A stretch of DNA of 64,000 nt, taken from Streptomyces sp. 150FB. GTDB taxonomy: Bacteria > Actinomycetota > Actinomycetes > Streptomycetales > Streptomycetaceae. This document shows, piece by piece, positions 8,806 to 17,355 of this stretch. The stretch is taken from the NCBI RefSeq assembly GCF_000818195.1, contig NZ_JTHL01000001.1, positions 7,877,580-7,941,579 of the forward strand. The letters run 5' to 3'. The position numbers and the translations under genes were made by a program. The notes beneath the pieces are model-generated. The model was not told the DNA's origin. It saw only the letters and a program-made list of their open reading frames with translations, and searched no databases. The number at the start of each line of letters is the position of its first letter. Position 1 is the stretch's first letter.

Positions 8806-9363
8806 ATGGATGTGACGTTCACGAAGCTCGCGGGGCGCCGCTATCAGATCTCGGTCGTCCGGGAACACGGACCGGAGTTGGCCCCACGACAGGGGCCCGG
8901 CTATCACGCCTCCGTACCGCACGACGCCGTGCACTTCCTTGCCGAGGCCGAGGCACCGCTGTCAGGCGGTGTCTTCGGGCGGGTCGCCGCCGGCTGGAAC
9001 AACATGTTCTGGCCCGCCGACCCCGAGGCGAGGCGGCGTCAGGCGCGTCGTGAGGCGAGGAGGTCGCCGAGCAGAGCCGAGCATGCCGACATGGCGCGCT
9101 CCGAGCGTCTGGCCTCCATGTGTCTGCCGCTGTGGGAGGTGCGAGCGGGCCAGATTTCCGAACTCCCCCTGTGGTTCTCCTCGGTGGAGCCGGACATCCT
9201 CGGCTCGCCGCTGGTGGGGCGGATACTGGCGCGCATGGACGACTTCGCGGCGAGCTGGCACGCACTGCCTGAGGGCGGCGGTGTCACCTTGTCGTGGCCG
9301 TCCGGTGGGCGCCTCGGCTCGACACCGGGAACCCGTAGGCCCGCGCCGGGATCACACGCGTGA
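8806..9363 (+). CDS. Conserved hypothetical protein
   Basis: 185 aa from the ATG at 8806 (a GTG at 8797 would add three residues). Not assigned to a named family. Visible features: an N-terminal part with RYQISVVREHGPELAPRQGPGYH, a basic Arg-rich middle (PEARRRQARREARR) and a WNNMFWPADP motif. It does not look secreted or membrane-bound. Its stop overlaps the start of the next hydrolase by GTGA, so the two are translationally coupled. Function unknown. Confidence 0.75.
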   Translation: MDVTFTKLAGRRYQISVVREHGPELAPRQGPGYHASVPHDAVHFLAEAEAPLSGGVFGRVAAGWNNMFWPADPEARRRQARREARRSPSRAEHADMARSERLASMCLPLWEVRAGQISELPLWFSSVEPDILGSPLVGRILARMDDFAASWHALPEGGGVTLSWPSGGRLGSTPGTRRPAPGSHA

Positions 9364-9953
9364 CCCGTACCGTACTCGACAGTGTCCAGCCCCTCGGCGG
9401 CTCCTTGCCACACCTCTCCGCGCTCCTCGTCATCGACATGCAGAACGCGACGGTCGCGATGGCCCACCGCGCCGCCGAGACCGTCGCGGCGATCGCCGGA
9501 CTACGCGAAAGCGCCAAGGCCGCCGGCGTACCCGTCGTGACGATCCAGGACCAGGGCAACGGGATGGAGGCGGGCACCGAGGCCTGGCGAGTCGTACCCG
9601 AACTCGCGCCCGCCGATGGCGAGTCGGTCGTCCACAAGACCAGCCCGGACAGCTTCCTCGACACCGATCTCGACAAGACCCTGAAGACGCTGAGCGTCAC
9701 CGAGGTGATCGTCACCGGGTTCGCGACGGAGATCTGCGTGGACACCACGGCACGCAGCGCGTTGAGCCACCGGTACGACCTGGTGGTGGTCACCGACGCG
9801 CACACCACATCCGTCAGGCCGGACAACGGCGACTACGCCCCGCCTGACGCATCCATCGCACACCACAACGAGATCTTCCGCCACCTCACCTTCCCCGGCC
9901 GCATGATCCGGGTACTGCCGGCGTCCGAAGTGGCCTTCGCGGCGCCCGGGTAG
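9360..9953 (+). CDS. Isochorismatase-family cysteine hydrolase
   Basis: 197 aa, the usual length for this family. The catalytic triad is readable as Asp26 (LLVIDMQN), Lys93 (VVHKTSPDSF) and Cys126 (GFATEICVDTTARSA). Family members hydrolyse amides such as nicotinamide, N-carbamoyl compounds or ureidoacrylate, or isochorismate; the substrate here is not evident. Starts with GTG overlapping the preceding stop. Confidence 0.9.
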   Translation: MTRTVLDSVQPLGGSLPHLSALLVIDMQNATVAMAHRAAETVAAIAGLRESAKAAGVPVVTIQDQGNGMEAGTEAWRVVPELAPADGESVVHKTSPDSFLDTDLDKTLKTLSVTEVIVTGFATEICVDTTARSALSHRYDLVVVTDAHTTSVRPDNGDYAPPDASIAHHNEIFRHLTFPGRMIRVLPASEVAFAAPG

Positions 9954-10013
9954 CGGCACGGACGGGTCGGTACCGTCGGTGGTCTCGCCCGACCCAACAA
10001 CCCCCCAGGGAAC

Positions 10014-10460
10014 ATGAATCCGGAACTCGCACAACCCGTCATCGACACCCATGTCATCCTCCGCGACGGTGACAAGATGCTCTTCTCCCAGCGCGGCGGC
10101 CCCTACGGCTACGGTCGCTGGCACATGCCGTCGGGCAAGCTCGACCGGGGCGAGTCCCTGAGCGCCGGGGCCGCGCGGGAGTTGATGGAGGAAACCGGGG
10201 TCGCCGTCGATCCGGACCACCTGCGCATGGTGTACGTCGTGCACCATCAGCAGAGCGACACCGTGGAACGCATCGGGTTCTTCTTCGAGGCCACCCAGTG
10301 GACCAACGAACCCGTCAACCGGGAACCGGCGAAGTGTCTCGGCCTGGAGTGGTTCAGTGTCCACGAACTGCCCGAGGACATCATCGAGTACCCGAAGGAA
10401 GGTCTCCTCGGCTACCTGAGAGACGACAGCAGTGGCCTGACAGAGCACGGCTGGACGTAG
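10014..10460 (+). CDS. NUDIX hydrolase
   Basis: 148 aa. A complete Nudix box is present: G41-x5-E47-x7-R55-E-L-M-E-E60-T-G62 (GKLDRGESLSAGAARELMEE). The surrounding beta-strands (VIDTHVILRDGDKMLFSQR, GRWHMPSGKL) match the fold of house-cleaning NDP-X pyrophosphatases. The substrate cannot be told. Monocistronic, followed by a hairpin. Confidence 0.93.
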   Translation: MNPELAQPVIDTHVILRDGDKMLFSQRGGPYGYGRWHMPSGKLDRGESLSAGAARELMEETGVAVDPDHLRMVYVVHHQQSDTVERIGFFFEATQWTNEPVNREPAKCLGLEWFSVHELPEDIIEYPKEGLLGYLRDDSSGLTEHGWT

Positions 10461-10495
10461 CTTCCCACGCGGCTTCCCACGCGGCTTCCCACGCG
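10460..10495 (+). repeat. 12-bp x 3 tandem repeat after the NUDIX gene
   Basis: GCTTCCCACGCG occurs three times in a row starting on the last base of the NUDIX stop codon. Non-coding; no function assigned. Confidence 0.85.
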
Positions 10496-10531
10496 TTACG
10501 CGGAAGGTCCGCCCCGGGCGGCACGCGCGCT

Positions 10532-10575
10532 GCCGTTCCGTGCCGCGACCCCCCACGGGCACAGCACGGAACGGC
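10532..10575 (+). terminator. Terminator-like hairpin after the NUDIX gene
   Basis: GCCGTTCCGTGC (10532-10543) and GCACGGAACGGC (10564-10575) are perfect 12-bp arms around a 20-nt loop, 72 nt after the stop. No T-run follows, as is usual in high-GC actinobacteria. Confidence 0.6.
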
Positions 10576-10749
10576 GCGGTCGCTGCTTCCTCACGATACG
10601 GGAGCGCTCCCAAAAGCTTTGTCCCGGACGGGTGCTCCCGTCAAGTGCGGGGATGTCGCGAGATATGTGCGGCCCGGCTCGGTTACGTTGCGCATGGTCG
10701 ATTCATCCGCATTCGTGACCATTCGCCGGCCCCGCCCGAGGAGCCGCCC

Positions 10750-10938
10750 ATGTCCCGCCTCCGCCCGCCCGCCGTTCTCATCCCCGTCGTCCTGGCGTTC
10801 GCGTTGACAGGCGGGGCCCCCGGGGCCGACCCGGGAGCGGGCTCGGGGGCGGGGCCCGTTCTCGTCAACTGGAACGCGCCATTGGTCTGGGCCGCGACCT
10901 GGCTGGACGTCACGGCGCCGCTCCTCGCGAACAGATAA
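10750..10938 (+). CDS. Small secreted peptide, 62 aa
   Basis: Starts at an ATG with GAGGAG 7 nt upstream. The first ~26 residues (MSRLRPPAVLIPVVLAFALT, then GGAPGADP) form a signal-peptide-like segment with a possible AxA-type cleavage site. A Gly/Ala-rich spacer and the hydrophobic tail NWNAPLVWAATWLDVTAPLL follow. No cysteines, and no known family recognised. It lies alone between the NUDIX gene and the LTD gene. A real small gene seems likely from the ribosome site and signal peptide, but homologues were not checked. Confidence 0.5.
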   Translation: MSRLRPPAVLIPVVLAFALTGGAPGADPGAGSGAGPVLVNWNAPLVWAATWLDVTAPLLANR

Positions 10939-11203
10939 AACGCCCCGGCGCCTCGTGCCGGATCCCCAACAGCCCTTGCGGCGCCTGGGTACGTGCATCA
11001 GCCGTCGCGCGGGCGGCTGCGGGCGCCGGGGAGCGTGCGCCAGGGGTGAAAAGGGTGCGTAAATGTCCCTGTTTTGTAACCTGAAGGCGGATTTTCGACG
11101 GCATCCCACGGTCTGGAGCCACAGTGTGGAAGCGCCCGGCGATCGTCCGGGCACAGGCACCATCGGCACCCAGGGAGGGTGCCGAGAACGCAGGAGGATT
11201 CCT

Positions 11204-11665
11204 ATGTTCAGCTCCGTACCCCGCATCACCGCCGCGGTCTTCGGCTCGGCCGCGCTGGTGGCCACCGCCGTTCTCCCCGCCACGGCCGCCGGCCACGAAT
11301 CGGCGCCGCGCCCGCCCCGTTCGGCCGTCGTGCTCGGCGCCGTGCAGTACGACAGCCCCGGACGTGACGACCGCTCCAACCGGAGCCTGAACGCGGAGTG
11401 GGTCACGGTCAAGAACACCGGCAAGAGGGCCGTCGAGCTCAAGGGTTGGACCCTCGCCAAGGACGGCCGCCACACGTACCACTTCAAGAACCTGCGCCTC
11501 GCCGGCAACCAGTCGGTGCGTGTGCACACCGGCACCGGCCGCAACACCGCACGCGATGTCTACCAGGGCAGCCGCCTCTACATCTGGGACAACACCGACA
11601 CCGCAACCCTGCGCGACGCCCACAAGCACGTCGTCGACTCCAAGCACTGGGGCCGGGGGCGCTGA
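11204..11665 (+). CDS. Secreted lamin-tail-domain (LTD) protein
   Basis: 153 aa. A signal peptide (PRITAAVFGSAALVATAVLP, then ATAAG) precedes one compact domain with NAEWVTVKNTGKRAVELKGW and DVYQGSRLYIWDNTDTATLRD, the pattern of a bacterial lamin tail (LTD) domain. LTDs are immunoglobulin-like folds on extracellular proteins and often accompany nucleases, but here the domain stands alone. The ATG at 11204 has a perfect AGGAGG 6 nt upstream; the longer in-frame extension lacks one. Role in the cell envelope is inferred. Confidence 0.85.
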   Translation: MFSSVPRITAAVFGSAALVATAVLPATAAGHESAPRPPRSAVVLGAVQYDSPGRDDRSNRSLNAEWVTVKNTGKRAVELKGWTLAKDGRHTYHFKNLRLAGNQSVRVHTGTGRNTARDVYQGSRLYIWDNTDTATLRDAHKHVVDSKHWGRGR

Positions 11666-11688
11666 CCGCGCCCACCCTCGTACCTCAG

Positions 11689-11721
11689 GTGCGCCGCGGG
11701 CCCACAAGGCCCGCGGCGCAC
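11689..11721. terminator. Strong bidirectional terminator hairpin
   Basis: GTGCGCCGCGGGCC (11689-11702) and its exact complement (11708-11721) form a 14-bp stem with a 5-nt loop between two convergent genes (LTD protein and lactonase). Confidence 0.85.
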
Positions 11722-11786
11722 CGCCGCGTTCACGGTCCGGCAGGGGAGCAGCGGAGGAGTGGATACGTGACGGATCGGCCGCCCGG

Positions 11787-13010
11787 CTACAGCGGCAGCG
11801 CGCAGACGGCCACCGGAGAGGCGAACGGCTCGCCCACGGCGGCGAGTTCACCGCTCGTGCCGTCCACCCTGAAGACCGTCACCGAACTCGACTTCTGGTT
11901 CGCGGCGAACAGCAGGTCACCGGTGGGTGAGAACGCGATCTGCCGCGGATAGTCGCCGCCGACCGGCGTGGTGCCGAGCAGCCGCAGTTCGGCGCCGTCC
12001 GCTTCGACGGCGTACCTGGCCAGGGTGTTGCCGCCACGGTTCGCCAGATACGCGAAGCTCCCGTCGGCCGTCACCAGGATCTCGGCGGGGAAGTTGCTGC
12101 CCGCCGTGCCGGAGCCGCTGGACTGCGGCTCGCCGGGCGTGAGTCGGCCGCTCTCCGCGTCATAGGCGCAGACGACCACGGTGTTGTCCAACTCGTTGGC
12201 CAGATAGGCGAAAGCACCCGCCGGGTGGAAGGTGAGATGACGCGGTCCCGCGCCCGGCCGCAGCGCCGCGATCGAGACCCGGGTGAGCGTGCCGGCCGAT
12301 TCGTCGAGACGGTACGTGTACACCGTGTCGGTGCCCAGATCGACCGCGAGGACATGCCCGCCGTCCGGACTCGTGATGATCTGGTGGGCGTGCGGCCCGT
12401 CCTGGCCGGGTCCGGGCGGCGGCGTGGAGTGTGCGACCAGATCCGTACGTTCACCCAGCGCGCCCGAGGCGTCGATGGGGTGCACGGCCACGCTGCCCGA
12501 CGTGTAGTTGGCGCTCAACAGCCAGTTGCCGCCCGGGTGTACGGACAGATGGGTCGGTCCGGCCCCGCCCGTGGAGCGGGTGCCGATGACCGTGGGCGCG
12601 CCGTCACCGGTCAGGGCGATCGCGGTGACACCGCCGTCCTGCTTCTCGTCGACCGTGTAGAGCGTCGAACCGTCCGGGTGGACCGCCAGATACGAGGGGT
12701 CGGCCACCCCGGTGAGTGTGGAGCCGCCCGAGATCGCACCCGTCGCCGGATCGTAGGACGCGACGCCAACGCCCGTACCGCCACCGGCCTGTGAGGTGTA
12801 CGTGCCGAGGTACAGCGGCCGGGAAGCCGCCGCCCGGCCCGAGGGCGGGATTTCCGCGCCGTCGGGCGCGGGTGTACGGGTGACGGACTCGGCGGCGGCC
12901 GACGCCGGGGCCGCCGCCACCACCGTGGTCGCGGCGAGCGCTCCCATGAAGTGGCGCCGGCTGAGGCCACTCCACTGTCCTTGCGATGTCTGTTCTTTCC
13001 TGCGGGTCAT
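11787..13010 (-). CDS. Tat-exported lactonase-family beta-propeller protein
   Basis: 407 aa. The N-terminus MTRRKEQ...SRRHFMGALAATTVV is a twin-arginine signal. The mature part is a seven-bladed propeller of the YbhE/Pgl (6-phosphogluconolactonase or muconate lactonising) family: YLGTYTSQAGGGTGVGV, GPTHLSVHPGGNWLLSANY, HAHQIITSPDGGHVLAVDLG and GPRHLTFHPAGAFAYLANE repeat the family spacing. Start chosen at 13010 with GAGGTG 6 nt upstream. An exported location makes a cytosolic pentose-phosphate role unlikely; the extracellular substrate is unknown. Confidence 0.9.
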   Translation of the reverse strand: MTRRKEQTSQGQWSGLSRRHFMGALAATTVVAAAPASAAAESVTRTPAPDGAEIPPSGRAAASRPLYLGTYTSQAGGGTGVGVASYDPATGAISGGSTLTGVADPSYLAVHPDGSTLYTVDEKQDGGVTAIALTGDGAPTVIGTRSTGGAGPTHLSVHPGGNWLLSANYTSGSVAVHPIDASGALGERTDLVAHSTPPPGPGQDGPHAHQIITSPDGGHVLAVDLGTDTVYTYRLDESAGTLTRVSIAALRPGAGPRHLTFHPAGAFAYLANELDNTVVVCAYDAESGRLTPGEPQSSGSGTAGSNFPAEILVTADGSFAYLANRGGNTLARYAVEADGAELRLLGTTPVGGDYPRQIAFSPTGDLLFAANQKSSSVTVFRVDGTSGELAAVGEPFASPVAVCALPL

Positions 13011-13175
13011 ACCGGGCACCTCGGATATCTGATGTGGGGGGAGTTGGGGTGCTGGTGATTGATGTGGCGCACACACAGTGACCCGAAACGGCCCGCGACG
13101 ACAAGGGGACCCGCCCGACTGCTTTGACGGCGGGGAACGCGAGTCTTTCGGCAGCGGGAAATCCGGGTGCCCGAC

Positions 13176-13235
13176 AAGGGCGAAGGCAAGGGCAAAGACA
13201 AGGGCAAAGAAAAGGGCAAAGACAAGGGCGAATGC
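13176..13235 (+). repeat. Lys/Gly-coding 12-bp tandem repeat upstream of VWA gene
   Basis: Five 12-bp units of the AAGGGCAAAGAC type run in frame with, and upstream of, the VWA gene. If a GTG at 13167 were used they would encode KGKDKGKEKGKDKG ahead of the signal peptide. Translation is doubtful because the signal peptide begins at 13302. Confidence 0.7.
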
Positions 13236-13301
13236 GACCGGGATATGACGAGCCGTCAGTTCCTGTTTGGTTTACCGCTCGATCCTCAATATCATCCGGC
13301 G

Positions 13302-14579
13302 ATGATCATAAGTAAACGGCCGGCGATCGCACTGTGCGGTGTGCTGGCCACCCTGGCCGTAGGGCTGCTGCCCGCATCCGCCTCAGCCGCCGACGAACCC
13401 GTGAACCGGCCCGCCCCGAAGGTCGATCTGGTCCTCGACGTCAGCGGCTCGATGCAGGCCCGCGACATCGACGGCCAGTCCCGGATGGCAGCGGCGAAAC
13501 AGGCCTTCAACGAGGTACTCGACGCCACTCCCGAGGAAGTGCAGCTCGGCATCCGCACCCTCGGCGCCAACTACCCGGGGAAGGACACCAAGGTCGGCTG
13601 CAAGGACACCAAGCAGCTTTACCCCGTAGGGCCGTTGGACCGTACGGAGGCCAAGACCGCGGTCGCCACCCTCGCGCCCACCGGCTGGACCCCGATCGGA
13701 CCCGCCCTCCTCGGCGCGGCCGACGACCTCGAAGGCGGCAACGCCACCCGCCGTATCGTGCTCATCACGGACGGCGAGGACACCTGCGCACCGCTCGATC
13801 CCTGCGAAGTGGCGCGCGACATCGCCGCCAAGGGCATCCACCTCGTCATCGACACCCTGGGCCTGGTCCCCGACGACAAGACCCGCAAGCAGCTCAGTTG
13901 TATCGCCGAGGCAACCGGCGGCACCTACACCTCCGTCCGGCACACGAACGAACTGTCGGGCCGCGTCACACAGTTGGTGGACAGGGCGGCCGACCCGGTC
14001 GCCACCCCCGTGGTGACGCAGGGAGCGGCGAGCTGCGCCCAGGCACCCGAACTCAAGCCCGGGCTCTACAGCGACCGCGAGAAGTTCTCCGAGCACCGCT
14101 GGTACCGCGTGAACGTCCTGCCCGGACAGGAACTGCGCGCCTCGGTGAGCGTCGCCGACGACCGTGCGGTGGACAAGGACTACGGCGTGCTGCTGCGCGC
14201 GGTGACCACGCACGGCAGAGAGATCGTCCGTGGCTCCGAGTCGGGCGACGGACGCACCGATGTGATCTCGACGGGCCTGCGCTACCCGAAGCCACCGGAC
14301 GACAACGCCGACGACAGCGTCGAGCCCACGCCGGAGGCGGTCTGCCTCCAGGTCAGCAACGCGTTCTCCGCGCCCGACTCCGTGAAGACCACCCCGGGCC
14401 TGCCCGTCGAGCTGACGGTCGACCTGGTGGACTCGCCCGACCAGCCGTCCGACATCGCCGCGTTCGGCCTCGGCCGTGGCTGGTGGCTGCTCGGTCTGAT
14501 GGCCCTCACCGGTCTGCTCGCCGGACTGATCTGGGGCTGGATCTCACGCTGGCGCGTAGCCGTCTGGAGGACCAACTGA
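13302..14579 (+). CDS. Secreted, membrane-anchored von Willebrand factor A protein
   Basis: 425 aa from the ATG at 13302. A signal peptide (ISKRPAIALCGVLATLAVGL) is followed by a VWA domain with the MIDAS motif VLDVSGSMQAR near residue 50 and LITDGEDTC near 160. A beta-rich region comes next, and one C-terminal transmembrane helix (WWLLGLMALTGLLAGLIWGW) leaves a basic cytoplasmic tail. The start is set by the signal peptide; an upstream frame encoding a Lys-rich repeat is in phase but would bury the signal. Overlaps the next gene by TGATG. Probably a cell-surface adhesion or complex protein acting with its neighbour. Confidence 0.85.
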   Translation: MIISKRPAIALCGVLATLAVGLLPASASAADEPVNRPAPKVDLVLDVSGSMQARDIDGQSRMAAAKQAFNEVLDATPEEVQLGIRTLGANYPGKDTKVGCKDTKQLYPVGPLDRTEAKTAVATLAPTGWTPIGPALLGAADDLEGGNATRRIVLITDGEDTCAPLDPCEVARDIAAKGIHLVIDTLGLVPDDKTRKQLSCIAEATGGTYTSVRHTNELSGRVTQLVDRAADPVATPVVTQGAASCAQAPELKPGLYSDREKFSEHRWYRVNVLPGQELRASVSVADDRAVDKDYGVLLRAVTTHGREIVRGSESGDGRTDVISTGLRYPKPPDDNADDSVEPTPEAVCLQVSNAFSAPDSVKTTPGLPVELTVDLVDSPDQPSDIAAFGLGRGWWLLGLMALTGLLAGLIWGWISRWRVAVWRTN

Positions 14580-15511
14580 TGGGTACCACCGGAATGTTGA
14601 CGCGCGGTGTCACCGCCGGCTCCCTGCTCGCCGCCGCTCTGCTCCTCGGCGGAGCGGGCAGCGCGAGCGCCGACGGCACGGACAGTACGGACAGCGCGAG
14701 CCCGTCCCCCAGCGCCTCGGAGGGTGCGGGCCCCACCGAGGCAGGTACCAACTTCCTCAACGCCAAGGCTTTCCAACCGGGCCAGCAGGCCACGGCCGAC
14801 GCGTCCACGGGCGACTACCTGTACTGGGTGTTCCCCGCCGATGCCGGGCAGCGCCCCACCGTGACGGCGAAGGTCAGCTTCCCGACCTCCGCCGCGGCCA
14901 GGTCGGCCGCTTCCACCTGGCAGGTGGACGTGTACGACGGGCTGCGCCGCCGCCAGCCGTGCGTGTACGGAGCGCAGACCAGGGCGATGGCCTCGGACGC
15001 GACCACGGTCGAGGTGAACTGCACACTGCGACCCGTACGGGCCTGGGCGGACACCTGGTCGACGGACCCGCTGCCCGGCAGTTACTACATACGCCTCACG
15101 GTCGTCGACGCGCAGGCGGTGGACCTCGGTCTGCCGGTGCGCGCCGAGGTCGGCGTCGCGATCAAGGACATCGGCGGCTCCCAGGCGGTCGGCGGCCACC
15201 TCGCGAAGCCGCTGACGCCCGGCTTCAAGGACGCCAGTACGGTCGCGGGCGGCTCCGAAGCGAGCAGTGACGCCCCGAGTGACGAGGCGAGCGACGACGC
15301 AGGCTCGGACGACCCGAGCGCCGACCCGAGCGCCGATCCGCAGACAGCGGCGGCGAACGGCGAGCCCGAGGACGGCTGGTCCTCCGGCTGGTGGTCGGAC
15401 CGCTGGCTCTGGACAGCGGGCGGGGGAGTGGTCGCCGCACTGGCCGCCATCGCCGGCTACTCGCTGGCCCGGCCTTCCCGCCGCTCGTCGGGTCTCCCGC
15501 CACGGATGTGA
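14579..15511 (+). CDS. Secreted single-pass membrane protein, partner of the VWA protein
   Basis: 310 aa. Signal peptide (TRGVTAGSLLAAALLLGGAG), a globular beta-rich region with two cysteines (QPCVYG and EVNCTL), an acidic Ser/Asp-rich stalk (SDAPSDEASDDAGSDDPSAD) and a C-terminal transmembrane helix (WTAGGGVVAALAAIAGYSLA) with a basic tail. No family recognised. Translationally coupled to the VWA gene, so the two probably form one surface complex. GGAGG lies 9 nt before the ATG. Confidence 0.8.
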   Translation: MGTTGMLTRGVTAGSLLAAALLLGGAGSASADGTDSTDSASPSPSASEGAGPTEAGTNFLNAKAFQPGQQATADASTGDYLYWVFPADAGQRPTVTAKVSFPTSAAARSAASTWQVDVYDGLRRRQPCVYGAQTRAMASDATTVEVNCTLRPVRAWADTWSTDPLPGSYYIRLTVVDAQAVDLGLPVRAEVGVAIKDIGGSQAVGGHLAKPLTPGFKDASTVAGGSEASSDAPSDEASDDAGSDDPSADPSADPQTAAANGEPEDGWSSGWWSDRWLWTAGGGVVAALAAIAGYSLARPSRRSSGLPPRM

Positions 15512-15530
15512 CCCGGTCCGGTCCGGTCCT

Positions 15531-15570
15531 GACCCGTCCTGACCCGTCCTGACCCGTCCTGACCCGTCCT
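15531..15570 (+). repeat. 10-bp x 4 tandem repeat
   Basis: GACCCGTCCT is repeated four times after the surface-protein operon, with a degenerate fifth copy. Non-coding. Confidence 0.9.
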
Positions 15571-15633
15571 GATCCGATACGCGGAGGCAGGCCAGGTCGG
15601 GCCCGGTCCGGCCCGATGCGGCGCACGTCACAC

Positions 15634-15668
15634 GGCGGCGGCTCTGGGGTAACTCCCAGGCCGCCGCC
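15634..15668 (+). terminator. Terminator-like hairpin
   Basis: GGCGGCGGC (15634-15642) pairs with GCCGCCGCC (15660-15668), with an inner GGG/CCC. CCCTGTTTC follows. Placed between the VWA operon and the phosphoesterase gene. Confidence 0.6.
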
Positions 15669-15722
15669 CCTGTTTCGGTATGGGCTGGCCTGGGCGGAGG
15701 GCGCCGGGATAGCCTCGCGAAC

Positions 15723-16601
15723 GTGACCTTGCCCAGCGAATCCGCCAGCCCGGGCGACCCGGTGCCCAAGCTCCTCGCGATCAGCGACCTCCATGTCGCC
15801 TTCGCCGAGAACAAAGCGATCCTCGACACCCTCCGGCCGACCACCGACGAGGACTGGCTGATCGTCGCCGGGGACACCGCCGAGAAGGTCGCCGACATCG
15901 AGTGGGCGCTGCGCGCGCTCTCGGAGCGGTTCGCCAAAGTCCTCTGGGTGCCCGGCAATCACGAGCTGTGGACCCACCGGGAGGACCCGGTCGTGCTGCG
16001 CGGCGACGCCCGCTACCAGCATCTCGTAGCGATCTGCCGGGACTTGGGGATATCCACGCCCGAGGACCCCTACCCCGTCTGGAAAGGCGCCGGCGGCCCC
16101 GTGACGGTCGCGCCGCTCTTCCTGCTCTACGACTACACCTTCCGCCCCTCGGGCACGCGGACGAAGGCGGAGGCGCTGAAGGTCGCGTACGACGCAGGGA
16201 TCGTCGCCAGCGACGAGGTGCTGCTGCACCCGGACCCGTACCCGACCCTCGACGCGTGGTGCAGGGAGCGCGTGCGGCTGACCGAGGAGCGGCTCGCGGC
16301 CAGGGACCCGGAGCTGCCCACCGTACTGATCAACCACTGGCCGATGGCCCGCCATCCCACGGACATCCTCAGGTACCCGGAGTTCGCCCTGTGGTGCGGC
16401 ACCGAGCTGACAGCCGACTGGCACCTGAAGTACAGGGCGGCCGCGATGGTCTACGGCCACCTCCACATCCCGCGCACGACCTGGCAGGACGGCGTGCGGT
16501 TCGAGGAGGTCTCCGTCGGCTACCCCCGCGAATGGAGCAACCCCCGTCACCCCGATCCGGCGCTGCGCCAGATCCTTCCGTATACGGAGACCACACGGTG
16601 A
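15723..16601 (+). CDS. Metallophosphoesterase
   Basis: 292 aa, GTG start. The calcineurin-like metal motifs are in order: D22-L-H24 (AISDLHVAF), G50-D51 (IVAGDTAE), GNHE at 78-81 (WVPGNHELW), a histidine in LINHWPMARH and the final GHLH (VYGHLHIPRTT). Binds two metals and hydrolyses a phosphoester. Its stop overlaps the GTG of the downstream phosphopantetheinyl transferase, so the two are co-translated. A role in carrier-protein phosphopantetheine turnover is a tempting inference from the pairing but is not shown. Confidence 0.92.
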   Translation: MTLPSESASPGDPVPKLLAISDLHVAFAENKAILDTLRPTTDEDWLIVAGDTAEKVADIEWALRALSERFAKVLWVPGNHELWTHREDPVVLRGDARYQHLVAICRDLGISTPEDPYPVWKGAGGPVTVAPLFLLYDYTFRPSGTRTKAEALKVAYDAGIVASDEVLLHPDPYPTLDAWCRERVRLTEERLAARDPELPTVLINHWPMARHPTDILRYPEFALWCGTELTADWHLKYRAAAMVYGHLHIPRTTWQDGVRFEEVSVGYPREWSNPRHPDPALRQILPYTETTR

Positions 16602-17260
16602 TCGACGAGATCCTGCCGCCGCAGGTCATGTCCGTGGCCAGGACCGACGACGTGACGGTCCCCGATCTCTTCCCCGAGGAGGAGGCGCTGATCGAGCGCG
16701 CCGTCCTCAAGCGCCGCCTGGAGTTCACCACCGCCCGGCACTGCGCCCGGCGCGCGCTCGCCCGCCTCGGCCTGCCGCCCGCGCCGCTGCTGCGCGACGA
16801 GCGGGGGGCGCCCCGCTGGCCGGAAGGGACGGTCGGCAGCATGACCCACTGCGACGGTTTCCGGGCAGCCGCTGTCGCCCGGCGGAGCGAGATCGCCACC
16901 CTCGGCATAGACGCCGAACCCCACGGTGAACTCCCGGACGGCGTACGGGAGGTGGTCACCGTCAACGGTGAACTCGCCCTGCTGGAACGGCTGGCGGCCG
17001 ACCACCCGGAGATCCACTGGGACCGGCTGCTGTTCAGCGCCAAGGAGTCGGTCTACAAGGCGTGGTACCCGGTGACCAAGCGCTGGCTGGACTTCACCGA
17101 GGCGGAGCTGACCATTGACGTGCCGGGCCGGGGCTTCACCGCGCGCCTCCTGGTGCCCGGCTTCGAGCTGCCGGGGCACGGCACGGTCAAGGAGTTCGAC
17201 GGCCGCTGGACGGTCCGGGACGGCCTGGTGATGACGTCGGTGGTGATCCCCGCGGGATGA
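16598..17260 (+). CDS. Sfp-type 4'-phosphopantetheinyl transferase
   Basis: 220 aa. GSMTHCDGFRAAAVAR, then TLGIDAEPHGEL (the Asp and Glu of the metal site) and WDRLLFSAKESVYKAWYP (the Glu and Lys of the third motif) match the EntD/Sfp branch. It transfers the phosphopantetheine arm of CoA to carrier proteins of polyketide, peptide or siderophore synthases, which are not in this window. GTG start overlapping the upstream stop; followed by a strong hairpin. Confidence 0.93.
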   Translation: MIDEILPPQVMSVARTDDVTVPDLFPEEEALIERAVLKRRLEFTTARHCARRALARLGLPPAPLLRDERGAPRWPEGTVGSMTHCDGFRAAAVARRSEIATLGIDAEPHGELPDGVREVVTVNGELALLERLAADHPEIHWDRLLFSAKESVYKAWYPVTKRWLDFTEAELTIDVPGRGFTARLLVPGFELPGHGTVKEFDGRWTVRDGLVMTSVVIPAG

Positions 17261-17268
17261 CCAACCGC

Positions 17269-17311
17269 CCGGTCGTCCTACGGGATGACCGGCCTCCCGT
17301 AGGACGACCGG
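17269..17311 (+). terminator. Terminator after the phosphopantetheinyl transferase gene
   Basis: A perfect 16-bp stem, CCGGTCGTCCTACGGG (17269-17284) with its complement at 17296-17311, encloses an 11-nt loop 8 nt after the stop codon. Confidence 0.85.
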
Positions 17312-17355
17312 CATTGCGGACAGAAGGTGGCCGCGATGCTCGCTACGGTGCGGAC

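Noticed and set aside
13167..13301. N-terminal Lys-rich extension of the VWA protein
   Set aside because: It would place 45 residues ahead of a clear signal peptide and has no ribosome site.
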